Origin: Aptenodytes patagonicus
Lineage: Eukaryota > Chordata > Aves > Sphenisciformes > Spheniscidae
Length of the DNA stretch: 64,000 nucleotides
Assembly (NCBI RefSeq): GCF_965638725.1
Contig: NC_134951.1
Location: 1,426,001 to 1,490,000 of the forward strand
Direction: 5' to 3'
This document shows positions 1 through 11,911 of the stretch, piece after piece. The translations under genes were made by a program, and so were the position numbers. Under the pieces are notes generated by a model. It was not told the origin of the DNA and did not search any database. It was given only the letters and a program-made list of their open reading frames with translations. Numbering within the stretch: the first letter of the stretch is position 1; every line of letters starts with the position of its first letter.

Positions 1-437
1 GCTCTTGCAGCCGCAGCCCGAGCCGGTGGCGCTGGCAGCTGGGAGAGGTCACGCCAGCTCCTCGGAGGCGGCTTGGACAGAGATCTGATGATCCTTGTTT
101 TCACCTTGCTCCGGCCCGGCTTAATCCTTGGCCTCCCGAGGCTGCCGGCGAGGGTGACAGTGAGGGATGCCGCCTGCCTCTGCCCAGCCAGGATTAAACA
201 GAGCTGGGGCAGGGCGAGTTCTCCTCCGCCGTTCCCACGGGCTTGGGGGCTGCTGCGGTGTTGTGGGTGCCGGGCCTGGTTTAATTGCTAGGACAGGCCT
301 TGGAGAAGTGGGTGCTGTGGCGGCTGTGCTTGTGCCCAGCCTTGTCCCAAGCACACTCGGAGTCCGAGGGAAGCGTTTTTGAGCACCCCGGGGTCTGAGC
401 AGGGCGGTGAGCTGTGGCTGCAGCCCCCGGCCCCCAG

Positions 438-1385
438 TGCTGCTCCTGCCCGCCCGCTCCTCCTGCCCGCTCCTCCTGCCTGCTCCTCCTGCCTGCCCGC
501 TCCTCCTGCCTGCTGCTCCTGCCTGCCTGCTCCTCCTGCCTGCCCACTCCTCCTGCCTGCTGCTCCTGCCTGCCCGCTCCTCCTGCCTGCCCGCTCCTCC
601 TGCCTGCCCGCTGCTCCTGCCTGCTCCTCCTGCCCGCTCCTCCTGCCTGCCCGCTCCTCCTGCCTGCTCCTCCTGCCTGCTCCTCCTGCCCGCTCCTCCT
701 GCCTGCTCCTCCTGCCTGCCCGCTCCTCCTGCCTGCTGCTCCTGCCTGCCTGCTCCTCCTGCCTGCCCACTCCTCCTGCCCGCTGCTCCTGCCTGCCCGC
801 TCCTCCTGCCTGCCCGCTCCTCCTGCCTGCTCCTCCTGCCCGCTCCTCCTGCCTGCCCGCTCCTCCTGCCTGCTCCTCCTGCCTGCTCCTCCTGCCCGCT
901 CCTCCTGCCTGCCCGCTGCTCCTGCCCGCTCCTCCTGCCTGCTCCTCCTGCCTGCCCGCTCCTCCTGCCTGCCTGCTGCTCCTGCCTGCTCCTCCTGCCT
1001 GCTGCTCCTACCTGCTGCTCCTGCCTGCCCGCTCCTCCTGCCTGCTCCTCCTGCCTGCTCCTCCTGCCCACCTGCTCCTCCTGCCTGCTGCTCCTGCCTG
1101 CTGCTCCTGCCTGCCCGCTCCTCCTGCCTGCTCCTCCTGCCTGCTCCTCCTGCCCACCTGCTCCTCCTGCCTGCCCGCTGCTCCTGCCTGCTCCTCCTGC
1201 CTGCTCCTCCTGCCTGCCCGCTCCTCCTGCCTGCCCACTCCTGCCTGCCCGCTCCTCCTGCCTGCCCACTCCTGCCTGCCCGCTCCTCCTGCCTGCTCCT
1301 CCTGCCTGCTCCTCCTGCCTGCCCGCTCCTCCTGCCTGCCCACTCCTGCCTGCCTGCTCCTCCTGCCTGCTCCTCCTGCCCGCTG
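438..1385. repeat. pyrimidine-rich minisatellite (11-17 bp units)
   Basis: About 950 bp of imperfect tandem units built from the blocks GCTCCTCCTGCC and TGCC. Units vary between roughly 11 and 17 bp. The array leaves all frames of both strands nearly free of stops, so long apparent reading frames here are artefacts. Confidence 0.9.
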
Positions 1386-1461
1386 GCCATCCGCCGAGGG
1401 CAGCCTGTGCCCCAGCCCCTGCCTGCCCCCGCAGCCCCCGGCCTGCTGGCTCTGTGGTGCT

Positions 1462-1690
1462 GGAGAGAGGGAGAGGGAGAGGGAGAGGGAAAGGGAAAGG
1501 GAAAGGGAAAGGGAAAGGGAAAGGGAAAGGGAAAGAGAGAGGGAGAAGGGAAGTGGAAGGGGAAGGGAAAAAGAAGGAAAGGGAGAAGGAAAAGGAAAAG
1601 GGAGAAGGAAAAGGAAAAGGGAGAAGGAAAAGGAGAAACAAAGGGAAAGGAAAAGGGAAAAAGGGACAGGAAAAGGGAAGGGGAAGGGGA
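1462..1690. repeat. GGGAGA/GGGAAA purine tract
   Basis: About 230 bp of almost pure purine on the plus strand, starting as GGGAGA units, then GGGAAA units, then degenerating. It directly follows the pyrimidine-rich minisatellite, so the two tracts have opposite strand asymmetry. Confidence 0.85.
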
Positions 1691-2465
1691 GTGGCTGGTG
1701 CCTGGTGGCGAGGGCACCTCCCGCAGCGCAGGGGCCCTGCACAGCTCCCCGGGGCAGCCCGGCTCGGCACCCACACATCCCGCAGGCTCTGCTGCCTCTG
1801 CCCAGCTGCAGGCGCCCGGGATCCATTAGGGACGAACCATCTGCCAGCACAGAGGCAGAGTGAGTCCTGTCTGCGTGTGTTTCACGCAGGCAGGAGATTA
1901 ATTGAAACCCAGATGGGCCCTCCGGGGCTGGGTGCGGATGCTCCCCCAGCTCTTGCGGCAGCCCCCGGACGGCGGGCAGTGGGGCGCAGGGACATGGGGA
2001 CGCGGGGCTGGGGTGGCAGAGGAAAGCCAGTCGCCCTTGTCTCTTGCGTCCTTAAAAATCCCTGTTTTCCCCACCTCCTGCGCCTCTCCACCCGGCTGCT
2101 CTGAGATGGGTCATCCCAGGATGGGTATTTCAGGGAAGAGCGATCTCCAATTTCCAAAACCCCAAGGCTGGGGAACGTCCCCCCACCCCAACCAGGGCCC
2201 ATCCAAGCATCCCTCAGCTGCCCCCACCCCAACCCGGGGATGCAGCACCCAGTCCATCACCCCCTGCCAGCCCCCCAGCTCCTTTCCCCACGAGCCGAGG
2301 GCTTTCCCCCTTCTCCAGCCCCCTCTCCTTCATTTTCATTTGGAGACCCCATTGTCCCCCCAGCCTGCCCCGCCATCCGTGGTCACTCCTTGTGCCTGGG
2401 GGTGAGGATGGCACCGGTCAGGGTTGGGGTTCACCACCCGCAGCTCAGTCAGGCAAGGGGTTTGA

Positions 2466-3413
<948 letters not shown>

Positions 3414-5185
3414 CCCCTCTCCATCCCCACCCGCGCCCCCCCCCCGACCCCGCCTCGGCCCCGCGCCCGAGGACCTTTTTCTTGGTCACGGCAGGAGGAA
3501 ACCGCCCCGGGGTCTGGCTGCGGAGGGGGAGGCAGCGGGCTGGGACCCCTGGGGGGCCCGGGGACTGTGCTCCTCTGCCGGGACTCGGGAGGGATGCAGG
3601 AGCAGCGGCGAGGCTGCCCCGGTCCTCTCCGAAGCAGGAAGAAGGGAGCTGCTGGTTTTATTTTATTTTAATTTAAATTAATTTTATTTTATTTTATTTT
3701 GCAAAACCACTCCTCAAAAATGTGAAACTTGAAGAGCTGGAGAGTGTTTTAACCTGATGGGGTGGGGGGTACACCTGCACCTCCCACTGTGATACCTCTG
3801 TGCAAGCGGCTGGGGACACCCGTGGCCCCGGGGCAGCCCCATGGCAGCCCCATGGCAGCCCGAGCGTGCGAGGCTGCGTGCCACAGCGCGGCCGGGAGCC
3901 GGGTGCGTGACTGTGCGTGCACCGGAGGCCTCGTGGGACACGGGGGAGAGGAGGACGTGGGGATCCCGGCACCGACCATGGGCAGCAGCAGGGTCCCGTC
4001 CCCTCCATCCTCTGCCTCCTCCGGCGACAGGGCCACCGCGGCGAAGGCGGGCATGCATCAGTGGGCAAATCAGGCTAAGAGGGGCTTAGACGGAGCTTTT
4101 TCGATCGCTGCGCACGTCAGCCTGCCCTGCGGCCGAGAAAACAAGCCATGAGTCACGTAGGCTGCCGAAAACGCCTGCCGCGGCTTGGTGGGCAGCCCTC
4201 CGAGAGCTTTATGGGGTTATTTGAACCCTTTTTAGATGGGCAAACCTGGATGTCCTCGGGATTTTCCCGGTGGCGAGGCAGCGAGAAGCCCAGAGCCATC
4301 CCCGGGAGGCGGGACGGGCGGCAGCAGCACGGTCCCCTGGGACCCCCGTCTCCATCCTCCCCCGCGACAGCTCTGGGGCCGGAGCCGTTACCCTCGGGGA
4401 GCTTTTTTGGGGGACAACCTGGGGCATTGTAAGACTTTTTCACCCTTCTCCTTCACACCCCCGGGTTGCACCAGTCCCCTTTCGACCCACACCCCATCTC
4501 GCCCCGACACCTTGAGCCCAGAGCAGGGGATGCTCCCCCAGGGGTCCCCCTGACCCCCCAGGATATCCTGGGGGTCACCTCCGGCACGGCCACCCCATCA
4601 TGGCAAGAGGGGGGCTAAAACTTCTTTCCTTGCCCCCCTCCATGCACGGGGCAGCCCCCAGCCCCATGGGGAGCACCCCCATTGCCCCCAGGACCGTGCT
4701 CCCCCCCTGCCAGCACCCAAAGCACGGGCTGTCCCCCCCCCCAGCGGGGACACCGGGGGACGCCGTGACATGCACTGGCCCCTCTTTGAGCCCCGGGGGT
4801 GCCAGGGGGACTTTGGGGACAGCCGGGGCACCCAGCCCGCCTGGTTCCTTTCTCACCTTTTAACAGAAGAAAACCAATGTATTTCTAATACTTGACGACC
4901 TGTACATACTGTTAGATACCAGAGAGGATATTTATTATAAATGACGCTATCATCATATCTATAGAAATCTATAAATATCTATCGGAAAGGAGTCCTGGGG
5001 GAAACTTGTTGACGACTCTGGGGAAATTCTTTTTGCTCTCTGCATCTTTCTCATCCTAGGGCACCCGCAGGGAACCACCCTCCCCCCGGCAAGGTTTCTC
5101 TGGTTCTCATGCCAAAGTATATTTGTACCACTGAGTTACTTTCCTTAGAGAGAGAAAATAAAGGCTGGTTCAAACCTCGGCACCG
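3414..5185 (+). other. KCNK3: KCNK3 3' UTR
   Basis: Runs from the stop codon to just past a poly(A) signal. It starts GC-rich, has a TTTTA-rich run at about 3655-3700, and ends in an AT-rich block (about 4860-5000) unlike the surrounding GC-rich DNA. That block contains TGTACATA at 4901-4908, a perfect Pumilio-type element. The length is inferred from the first good AATAAA in sense. Confidence 0.6.
5157..5162 (+). terminator. KCNK3: KCNK3 poly(A) signal AATAAA
   Basis: Canonical AATAAA in an AT-rich context about 1.74 kb after the KCNK3 stop, followed by a G/T-containing stretch. It is the only convincing signal before the (GGAGA)n tract. Confidence 0.65.
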
Positions 5186-5364
5186 CTTCGGCTCCTTCCC
5201 TCGGACACTGGGTGAGGATGAGGGGCTGGGAGCGGAGGGTCCTGGTCCCCTGGGACCTCCCCACATCACGGCTCCGTGCCCCATCGCCTTTGCTCTGCAG
5301 GGTCCGGGAAGTGTGAGAATTTTCTCGGGATAAGCCTCTACCCCTCCCCTGACTTTTCCCACAG

Positions 5365-5671
5365 ATGAGGGAGGGGAGGAGAGAGGGAGAGAGAAGGAGA
5401 GGAGAGGAGAGGGAGAGGAGAGGAGAGGAGAGGAGAGGAGAGGAGAGGAGAGGAGAGGAGAGGAGAGGAGAGGAGAGGAGAGGAGAGGGGAGGGGAGAGG
5501 AGAGGAGAGGAGAGGAGAGGAGAGGAGAGGAGAGGAGAGGAGAGGAGAGGAGAGGAGAGGAGAGGAGAGGAGAGGAGAGGAGAGGAGAGGAGAGGAGAGG
5601 AGAGGAGAGGAGAGGAGAGGAGAGGAGAGGAGAGGAGAGGAGAGGAGAGGAGAGGAGAGGAGAGGAGAGGG
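5365..5671. repeat. (GGAGA)n pentanucleotide tract
   Basis: About 305 bp of pure purine, mostly perfect AGGAG pentamers (about 55 copies) with a few GGGGA interruptions near 5487. It lies about 200 bp past the KCNK3 poly(A) signal. Confidence 0.95.
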
Positions 5672-6531
5672 TCAGCTTTGAGCTCTGCCAGGGCTGCAGC
5701 ATCCTTTGGTGGGCTCAGCGGGAGAAGGGTCTCGGGCTGCTGGGTAGGGCAGAGCCCCTCGGGGCTCCCCAGCCTTTTCCATCCCACCCACTGATGCAAG
5801 GCTGGAGGGGACCCTGCAGCAGCTTTTCCCATGGGAGCCCCCCAAAGCCCAGCAGAGCTGTATCTCTCCTGCTCTTGCCCGTAGCAGCATCTCTGCAGCC
5901 TTGGCTCAGGCTGGAGACCTCCCTCTGCTCCATGCAACAGCCAAGAAGCGTCCGACGATTGCGAGCAGTTGTGATCTGCTGTGCGACCCGGGGGGACAGG
6001 GCTGAGACCCCCTGTCTTGGGCTGCGTGGGGAAACTGAGGCACAGACAGGAGACACACAAAGGGAGAGCCAGGTGTACCTCGAACGGTGGTGGGCATCTG
6101 GCTCCAAACCTCCAAGGGGATTTGGGCATCGCTGACGGCCAGGACGCACCGGGATGGACGGGGACATGCCACCTCCCTGGCTGGGGCCACCAGCAGAGCT
6201 CTGGGCTGCTCTCCTGCCTTTAAGTGGATAAAACCTGCTCCCTCCAAACCCAGGCAAGAGCCGCCAGCTAATCTAATAACGCTAAGCCTGCAAAGAGCAG
6301 ATCTGTCTTGGCAGCAGCCAACGGAGAGAGCGGCTCATCCGAGCAGCAGCTTTCACCCTGCCCGAGGGTGCACCCATGGGGATGCAGGAGCACTGGGGGA
6401 CTGGGTGCTTCTCCGGTGTTGGGTCCCTCTGTGAACCCTTTCCTCCTGCCCCCGGGATGCGGCTGGAGGGGGTGGAGGCGTCCCTCCCGTCCTCCTCTGC
6501 CTCCAACGCTTCCCATCGGGAAGACACGATG

Positions 6532-6590
6532 CTGAGCTAGCTGGAGCTTTGGTCTGATCCAGTATGACCATTCCCAGGGTGTAACTGGTC
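6532..6590 (+). mobile_element. ancient CR1 3'-end fragment
   Basis: Contains GGTCTGATCCAGTATGACC, close to the conserved 3' end of old sauropsid CR1 LINEs, here in plus orientation. Only about 60 bp are recognisable, so this is a very old, truncated copy. Confidence 0.5.
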
Positions 6591-6734
6591 TTCCAGGCTC
6601 CCAGCCCTCTGCACGCAGCCGCCAACCTGCCCGGCGTGTGCACAACCCCCTGGCACCGGGGCAGCTGGGGACAAAGTCACTGATGGGCTGGGGTGGACCT
6701 GCTGGGAGGCTGCTGGTGACACAGGCCTGGGAGT

Positions 6735-7195
6735 GGTGGAGATGCCAGAGGATCCTGCTGCCGTCCGGAGGGACCTGGAGAGGATGGAGAAGCGGTCAGA
6801 GGGGAACCTCATGACGTTCAATGAGGAGAAGCGCAAAGTCCTGGCCCCGGGGAGGAACAACCCCACGTAGCCATGGCCACCCAACTGGAAAGCACCTCAG
6901 CCGAAGAGGACCTGGGGGTGCCGCTGAACACCAGGTTGACCACGGTGTCACGGTCATGGTTGACCAGAAGGCTGAGGGTATCCTGAGCTTCATTAGGCAA
7001 AGCATTGCCAGCAGGTCGAGGGAGGGGATCCTTCCCCTCTACTCAGCCCTGGCGAGGCCACACCTGGGTCCAGTGCTGGGCTCCATAGTCCACGAGAGAC
7101 ATGGATATACTGGAGAGAGTCCAGCAAAGGGCCGTGAAGGTGGTGGACTGGAGCATCTCTCCTAGGAGGAAAGGCTGAGGGAGCTGGGGAGCAGA
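6735..7195 (+). mobile_element. old CR1 LINE fragment
   Basis: Plus-orientation remnant of the C-terminal CR1 reverse transcriptase region. Short recognisable stretches include [20 protein letters not shown] (the CR1 'FN..K.KVLH' neighbourhood) and, later, the equivalents of [14 protein letters not shown] and a LERVQ-like stretch. It is broken into several frames by substitutions and indels, far more decayed than the CR1 copies near 30 and 60 kb. Confidence 0.75.
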
Positions 7196-8845
7196 GAAGG
7201 CTCGGGGGGGGGGGTCTCACCATGGCTATAAATACCTGATGGGGGAAGAGGATGGGAGCCAGGCTCTCCCAGTGGTGCCCAGTCACAGGACAAAAGGCTC
7301 GGCCACCTCCAGCGGGTCCTCCAGCCCCACCATCCGCTTCGGGAAAACGGGGCATCCCCAGGGGAGCAACGGGGACCCGCAGGGACTGGTCCTTTCTGGC
7401 CAAGCCAGGGCCGTGCAGGCAGGTCCCTGTTGCAGGCAGAGGATGGGGCGGGAGCTGGGACACCCCCATGGCAGGGGGCTGAGAGGTGTCCCCTACGGAG
7501 GAGCCCCCGGTGTCAGCCCCAGGGTGTTTAGGAGCACCCAAGCCATCCGCCCCTGCTGCCTCATCCCCCATCTGGGTGATTTTTTTCCCCTCTCAAAGCA
7601 CTTAAATTTTCCTTGTCAGCCGTAGCCCAAATATTTACAGTCCGCTGGAGCAACTTCAAATTCCTCCCTGGTATTAAGCAGCGCGGCCGTGAGCGAGCGG
7701 CCGCGGGTGAAGCTCAGCCCCCGGGGCAGATGGGACTTATCCTGCCCCCTCCTCCAAGCCGTGAGGAAGAGGAGGAGAAGAGGCGGGGAGCGAAGGCTGC
7801 TAGCCCAGCCAAAAAGGGGCCAGGTAGGGGATGGGGAAACAGGTAGTGAGTGGGGAAAATGGGGGTTTTAATGGGGGAAAAAAGAAAAAGAAATAAAAAC
7901 TCATGCTGCTGTGGTTTCTAAAGAAGTTTTCAGTAAATAGGGCTTTCATTTTAAAAAAATCCTTATTAAATATTTCTGTTTTCCCTTCCCAGCTTGTTAA
8001 ACCCAGTGAAAAGCTCCGGCAGACACTGCTGGGGGCGGGGGGGGGAAACCTTATTTTTATTACCCCCACCTTTTCCCCACTCTATCCCACACGTGGCCCC
8101 AACACCTCTATTGCCCTGCAGCGGGATCCTTTGGATGCTGAGGGCATCCCGAGGCAGCTGGGGGACTCGGGACCCCGGGGACAGGGACATGTCAGGGGCC
8201 ACCGCTCCCTGCCCCCAACCTGCCCCCTCAGTGATCCGAATCCGGGGGGAGGCGTGGGAGAGGTGCTGGGGACGAGCAATGTGCCTGGCTGGATGCGGCC
8301 GCGGGATGGGGAGTGCCAGCGGCACCGGCCTGGGGACCCTGAGCTGGTGATGGGGACACTGGGGTGACCCGGGGGGTGGAGGGAACCCGCTGCAGCCAGT
8401 GGCATCTCCATGGGCAGCATCACGTCATCTTCTGTGGCATGACATCACGCCGGGGTGATGGGGTGATGTCACTCCCTTCCTGACCTCGCCGGAGCAGCAC
8501 CGGGGCTGCCTCCCCGACCCCTGCCCGCAGCCCAAAAATAGGGGTGCCCCAAGGAAGAACCACCCCATCCCTCGGCCGGCATCGGGGCTGGGTGCGGGTT
8601 TCCCCAGCGTCCGGGCAGCTGCTTTCGAGACGGTGACGAAGACAAGGCGGAGGCAGGCAGCGGTGTCCCTGCCCACGCCTGCCCACCTCTGCCCACGGCC
8701 CCGGAGCCTGTTGGAAGGTGGGGGAAACCAAACCCCCCACCCCCGGGAAAGGGCGAACGGGGAGGGATGGGAACGCTCCGGCTGGTGGCCCCAAGCGAGG
8801 GGAAACGGGAGCGGAGCCCGAGAGATGGAAGAATTAAGCGCTCTG

Positions 8846-8878
8846 TTAATGAGGGGACAGGCGTCATGGCCTCATTAA
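8846..8878. promoter_or_regulatory. inverted repeat with TAAT cores
   Basis: Arms TTAATGAGG (8846-8854) and CCTCATTAA (8870-8878) are perfect reverse complements around a 15 bp loop, followed by a further TTAC. The arms carry homeodomain-type TAAT cores in an otherwise GC-rich region. A role as a conserved non-coding element is a guess. Confidence 0.3.
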
Positions 8879-9887
8879 TTACGTGGGGCCGGGGAGCGTC
8901 TCTGCGGGTGGGGGGGGGGGGGTATGTGCATGTGCACGGACCTGCAGGGATGCACGTGTGTGGGTAGGAGATGCCACCGTCCCCACCCTGCCAGCCCATC
9001 CCCGCTCCTCCTGTTCTCTGCCTGCAGAGTGTCCTGGGGTGCTGGGTGTCCCTAATGTCCCATCTCCTCCCCCCTGGGGACCCCAGACAGCCCCACACGG
9101 GTGTCTGTGTGGGGCTGGCACCGGGCGGGCACGCATGTGTATGTTGTGCATCGTGCAGGGGACTTTGGAAGTCAGAGGCTCTGCCACCGCTCGCCCGTGT
9201 GTCCTTGGGACACTCACCCATCCCAGGGCTGGAGGAGGGGACCAGCACGGGGGGCCGCAGGGGACCATCCCCAGCTGCCCCATCCTCCCTGTCCAGCCCA
9301 GCTGGCCCAGCCCGTAGCGTCCCCACGGGCGACACCGGCGAGTGGCACGGTGCCCGCTGCCTGTGCGGACGCGTCGTCGGGCTCCTCCGGGCACGAGCCG
9401 CCCGTGGCGGGAGGCTGCCTTCCCCGCTGTGCCCCCCGCCCGCCGGCCGCCATCTTATCGCCCGGTATTTTCCATGGGCGAAGGCTGCGGGGAGGGACGG
9501 GGCGGGACGGGGGGGATGGAGGGTGTTTGTCTTGCTGGCTGGAGCGAGGGGTGATGAGAAATGGCCACGCGCTCGGTGGCACCAAAGAAGGAGAAGTCGG
9601 CGGGGCTGGGAGGAGGCGGCCACGTCCTGCTTCCTTCGCCCTTTCCCTTCCGACGCGGCCGAGCGGCTGCCGTGGGGTCCCCGCTGGGGGGGGGATCAGG
9701 ATGCACTTGGGATGCTGCGGGCACGGGGGTCACCGGGGGTCCCGGAGGCAGATCCGCAGCCTGAACGGCAGTGGGTGCCAGCGGCTGCTGGGTGTCCCGG
9801 TCCCGGGAGGTTTGGGGGAGCTGCCCTGCCTTGACCCCGTTTTGGGAGGAGCCCCCCCGCCACGAAGCTGCCAAAGCCAGTGCTCGC

Positions 9888-9992
9888 TCCCCACCGCATC
9901 CCTCCCCAGGGCTGCGTTTCGGTGCCCTCCCCACCGCATCCCTCCCCAGGGCCGCGTTTCGGTCCCCTCCCCGCAGCATCCCTGGGGGACAG
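9888..9992. repeat. 40 bp tandem repeat, about 2.5 copies
   Basis: A 40 bp unit with TCCCCACCGCATCCCTCCCC followed by a GCGTTTCGG block is repeated, the third copy partial and diverged. Confidence 0.8.
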
Positions 9993-10486
9993 CGAGGGCA
10001 GGAGGCGATGCCCACGCCCGCCCTGCCCGTCCGTGGCCCCCCCAGCCGTGGGAAGGGTTAACTCTGATCGGCGCAGACAGCCTTGGCGAAGGCCCTTGGA
10101 GTGGGTTTTTCTCCCCCCGCCGCCTCCCACGGGTCACGGCCGCCGGGGCTGACGTCCGATGGAAAAACAATTTATCTCCGGCTGGCGGGGAGGCCCGGGG
10201 GGGGGACGGCGGCGGAGCCCACTGCCAGGTGTGGAGGGGCCCCCCGGCATCCCTCGGTCGGGGCGGTGGAGGGCTGGGGATCACGGGTGGGTGGCGAGAC
10301 CCTGGGGGCCAGGGCTGGCCCCCAACAGGGCTGGGGGGTTAACTGCCCCCCCAAGAACCAGCCCCAGCCCAGCGGGCACAGGGGGGCTGGGGGGGCTGCC
10401 CTGGAGCTGCGTCCATGAGTGAGGGCCCTGACACCCTAGGGTGCCCCAGGGACAGCACCCCCACCCAGCCCCGCAAAGGGTCAGCC

Positions 10487-11235
10487 CAGGCAGGGCAGGG
10501 TTAGTCCAGGCAGGGTTGGTCCAGGCAGGGTTGGTCTGGGCAGGGTTTAGCCCAGGCAGGGTTTAGCCCAGGTAGGGTTAGTCCAGGCAGAGTTAGCCCA
10601 GGCAGGACAGGGTTAGCCCAGACAGCGTTAGCCTGGGCAGGGTGAGCCCAGGCAGGGCAGGGTTAGCCCAGACAGGGTTTAGCCCAGGCAGGGTGAGCCC
10701 AGGCAGGGTTAGTCTGGGCATGGCAGGGTTAGCGCGGGCAGGGTTAGCCCGGACTGGGTTAGCCCAGGCAGGGCAGGGTTAGACCAGGCATAGTTTAGCC
10801 CAGGCAGTGTTAGTCCAGGCAGGGTTTAGCCCAGGCAGGATTAGCCCAGGCAGGGCAGGGTTAGACCAGGCATAGTTTAGCCCAGGCAGGGTTAGCCCGG
10901 GCAGGATTAGCCCGGGCAGGATTAGCCCAGGCAGGGCAGGGTTAGACCAGGCATAGTTTAGCCCAGGCAGGGTTAGCCCGGGCAGGATTAGCCCGGGCAG
11001 GATTAGCCCAGGCAGGGCAGGGTTAGCCCAGACCGGGTTAGCCTAGGCAGGGCAGGGTTAGACCAAGCATAGTTTAGCCCAGGCAGGGTTAGTCCAGGCA
11101 GGGTTAGCCCAGGCAGGGTTAGCCCGGGCAGGGCAGGGTTAGCCCAGGCATAGGTTGGCCCCGGCACTGTTAGTCCAGGCAGGTTTTACCTCAGGCAGGG
11201 TTAGCCCAGGCAGGGTTTAGCCCGGGCACGGTTTA
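10487..11235. repeat. GGCAGGGTTAGCCCA minisatellite
   Basis: About 750 bp of 15-20 bp units based on GGCAGGGTTAGCCCA, with variants GGTTTAGCCC, GGTTAGTCC, GGCATAGTTTAGCCC and inserted GGGCA. A higher-order block of about 130 bp recurs around 10855-11030. The array ends about 0.7 kb upstream of the SLC35F6 start codon. Confidence 0.9.
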
Positions 11236-11577
11236 GCCCGGCAGGGTGGGGGGGTCCGTCGCTCCCGCCTGCCCGGGTGCCGCAGGCGGGGCTGGCCCGG
11301 GAAGGGCGGCGGGGCCCGAGCCCCGGAGGCGGCGGGGAGCCCAACCCTGCACCGCCGGCGCCATCTGCCGGCACCGCCGCGGCGGGGACACGCGTGACGC
11401 GGGGGCACCCGGGCACACCGCCCACGGGGACGGCGGCGCCGCGAACCGAGCTTGGGAGCGGGGCAGCGGGGGGACCGCGGCGTGGGGACCGGGGCACCGG
11501 GATGCCGGCGCGGGGACCGCGGCGGGGGACCACAGGGCCGCAGCGTGGGAAGCGCGGTCTGCGGCGACGGTGGCACG

Positions 11578-11650
11578 GCGGCACCGGGGCAGGCGGCACC
11601 GGGGCAGGCGGCACCGGGACAGGCGGCACCGGGACAGGCGGCACCGGGGC
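11578..11650. repeat. 15 bp tandem repeat (5 copies)
   Basis: Five copies of GCACCGGGGCAGGCG, two with A in place of G, in the GC-rich upstream region of SLC35F6. Confidence 0.85.
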
Positions 11651-11704
11651 TGGGCCCCGGGAGCGCAGCGCGGCCCGGCGGGGGCGGGAGGGCGGGGCCA
11701 TGTA

Positions 11705-11830
11705 TGCGTGTGGGCGTGGCTAGACGCCGCGGGGCGTGGTCACGCACGTCTGTGGGCGCGGTTAGACGCCGCGGGGCGGGGACATGCGTGCTTGTGGGCG
11801 TGGTTAGACGCTGCGGGGCGGAGCGGGGCG
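11705..11830 (+). promoter_or_regulatory. SLC35F6: SLC35F6 promoter-proximal repeats with GGGCG(T/C)GG
   Basis: Three imperfect copies of a 42-43 bp unit start near 11708, 11750 and 11793. Each carries TGTGGGCGTGG or TGTGGGCGCGG, which fits KLF/SP-type GC-box binding, followed by TTAGACGC(C/T)GCGGGGCG. They lie 80-200 bp upstream of the SLC35F6 ATG in CpG-dense DNA. The promoter role is inferred from position and motif only. Confidence 0.5.
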
Positions 11831-11911
11831 GTCGGAGGCGTGGCCGCGGGGGAGTGGGCGTGGCCGTGCCGGCGGCGGCCCCGGTGCAGGGCGGGAGGCG
11901 GCGGCGGGGCC

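Larger units (their letters stand above)
5672..10486. other. intergenic, KCNK3 to SLC35F6
   Basis: No gene supported. It holds old CR1 LINE remnants at about 6532-6590 and 6735-7195 and an inverted repeat at 8846-8878. Two and a half copies of a 40 bp unit lie at about 9888-9992. The rest is GC-rich single-copy sequence. The many long frames are of low-complexity composition and match no family I know. Confidence 0.6.

Noticed and set aside
121-1776. Long overlapping reading frames on both strands, up to 565 codons
   Set aside because: They are translations of the pyrimidine minisatellite and purine tract; composition is pure repeat and no family matches.
10487-11235. Interstitial telomeric repeat
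   Set aside because: GGGTTAG occurs once per 15-20 bp unit and is followed by CCC, so it is never tandem TTAGGG.
11246-11911. N-terminal extension of SLC35F6 in the open frame upstream of its ATG
   Set aside because: The upstream part is CpG-rich tandem repeat; homology and length fix the start at MAW.
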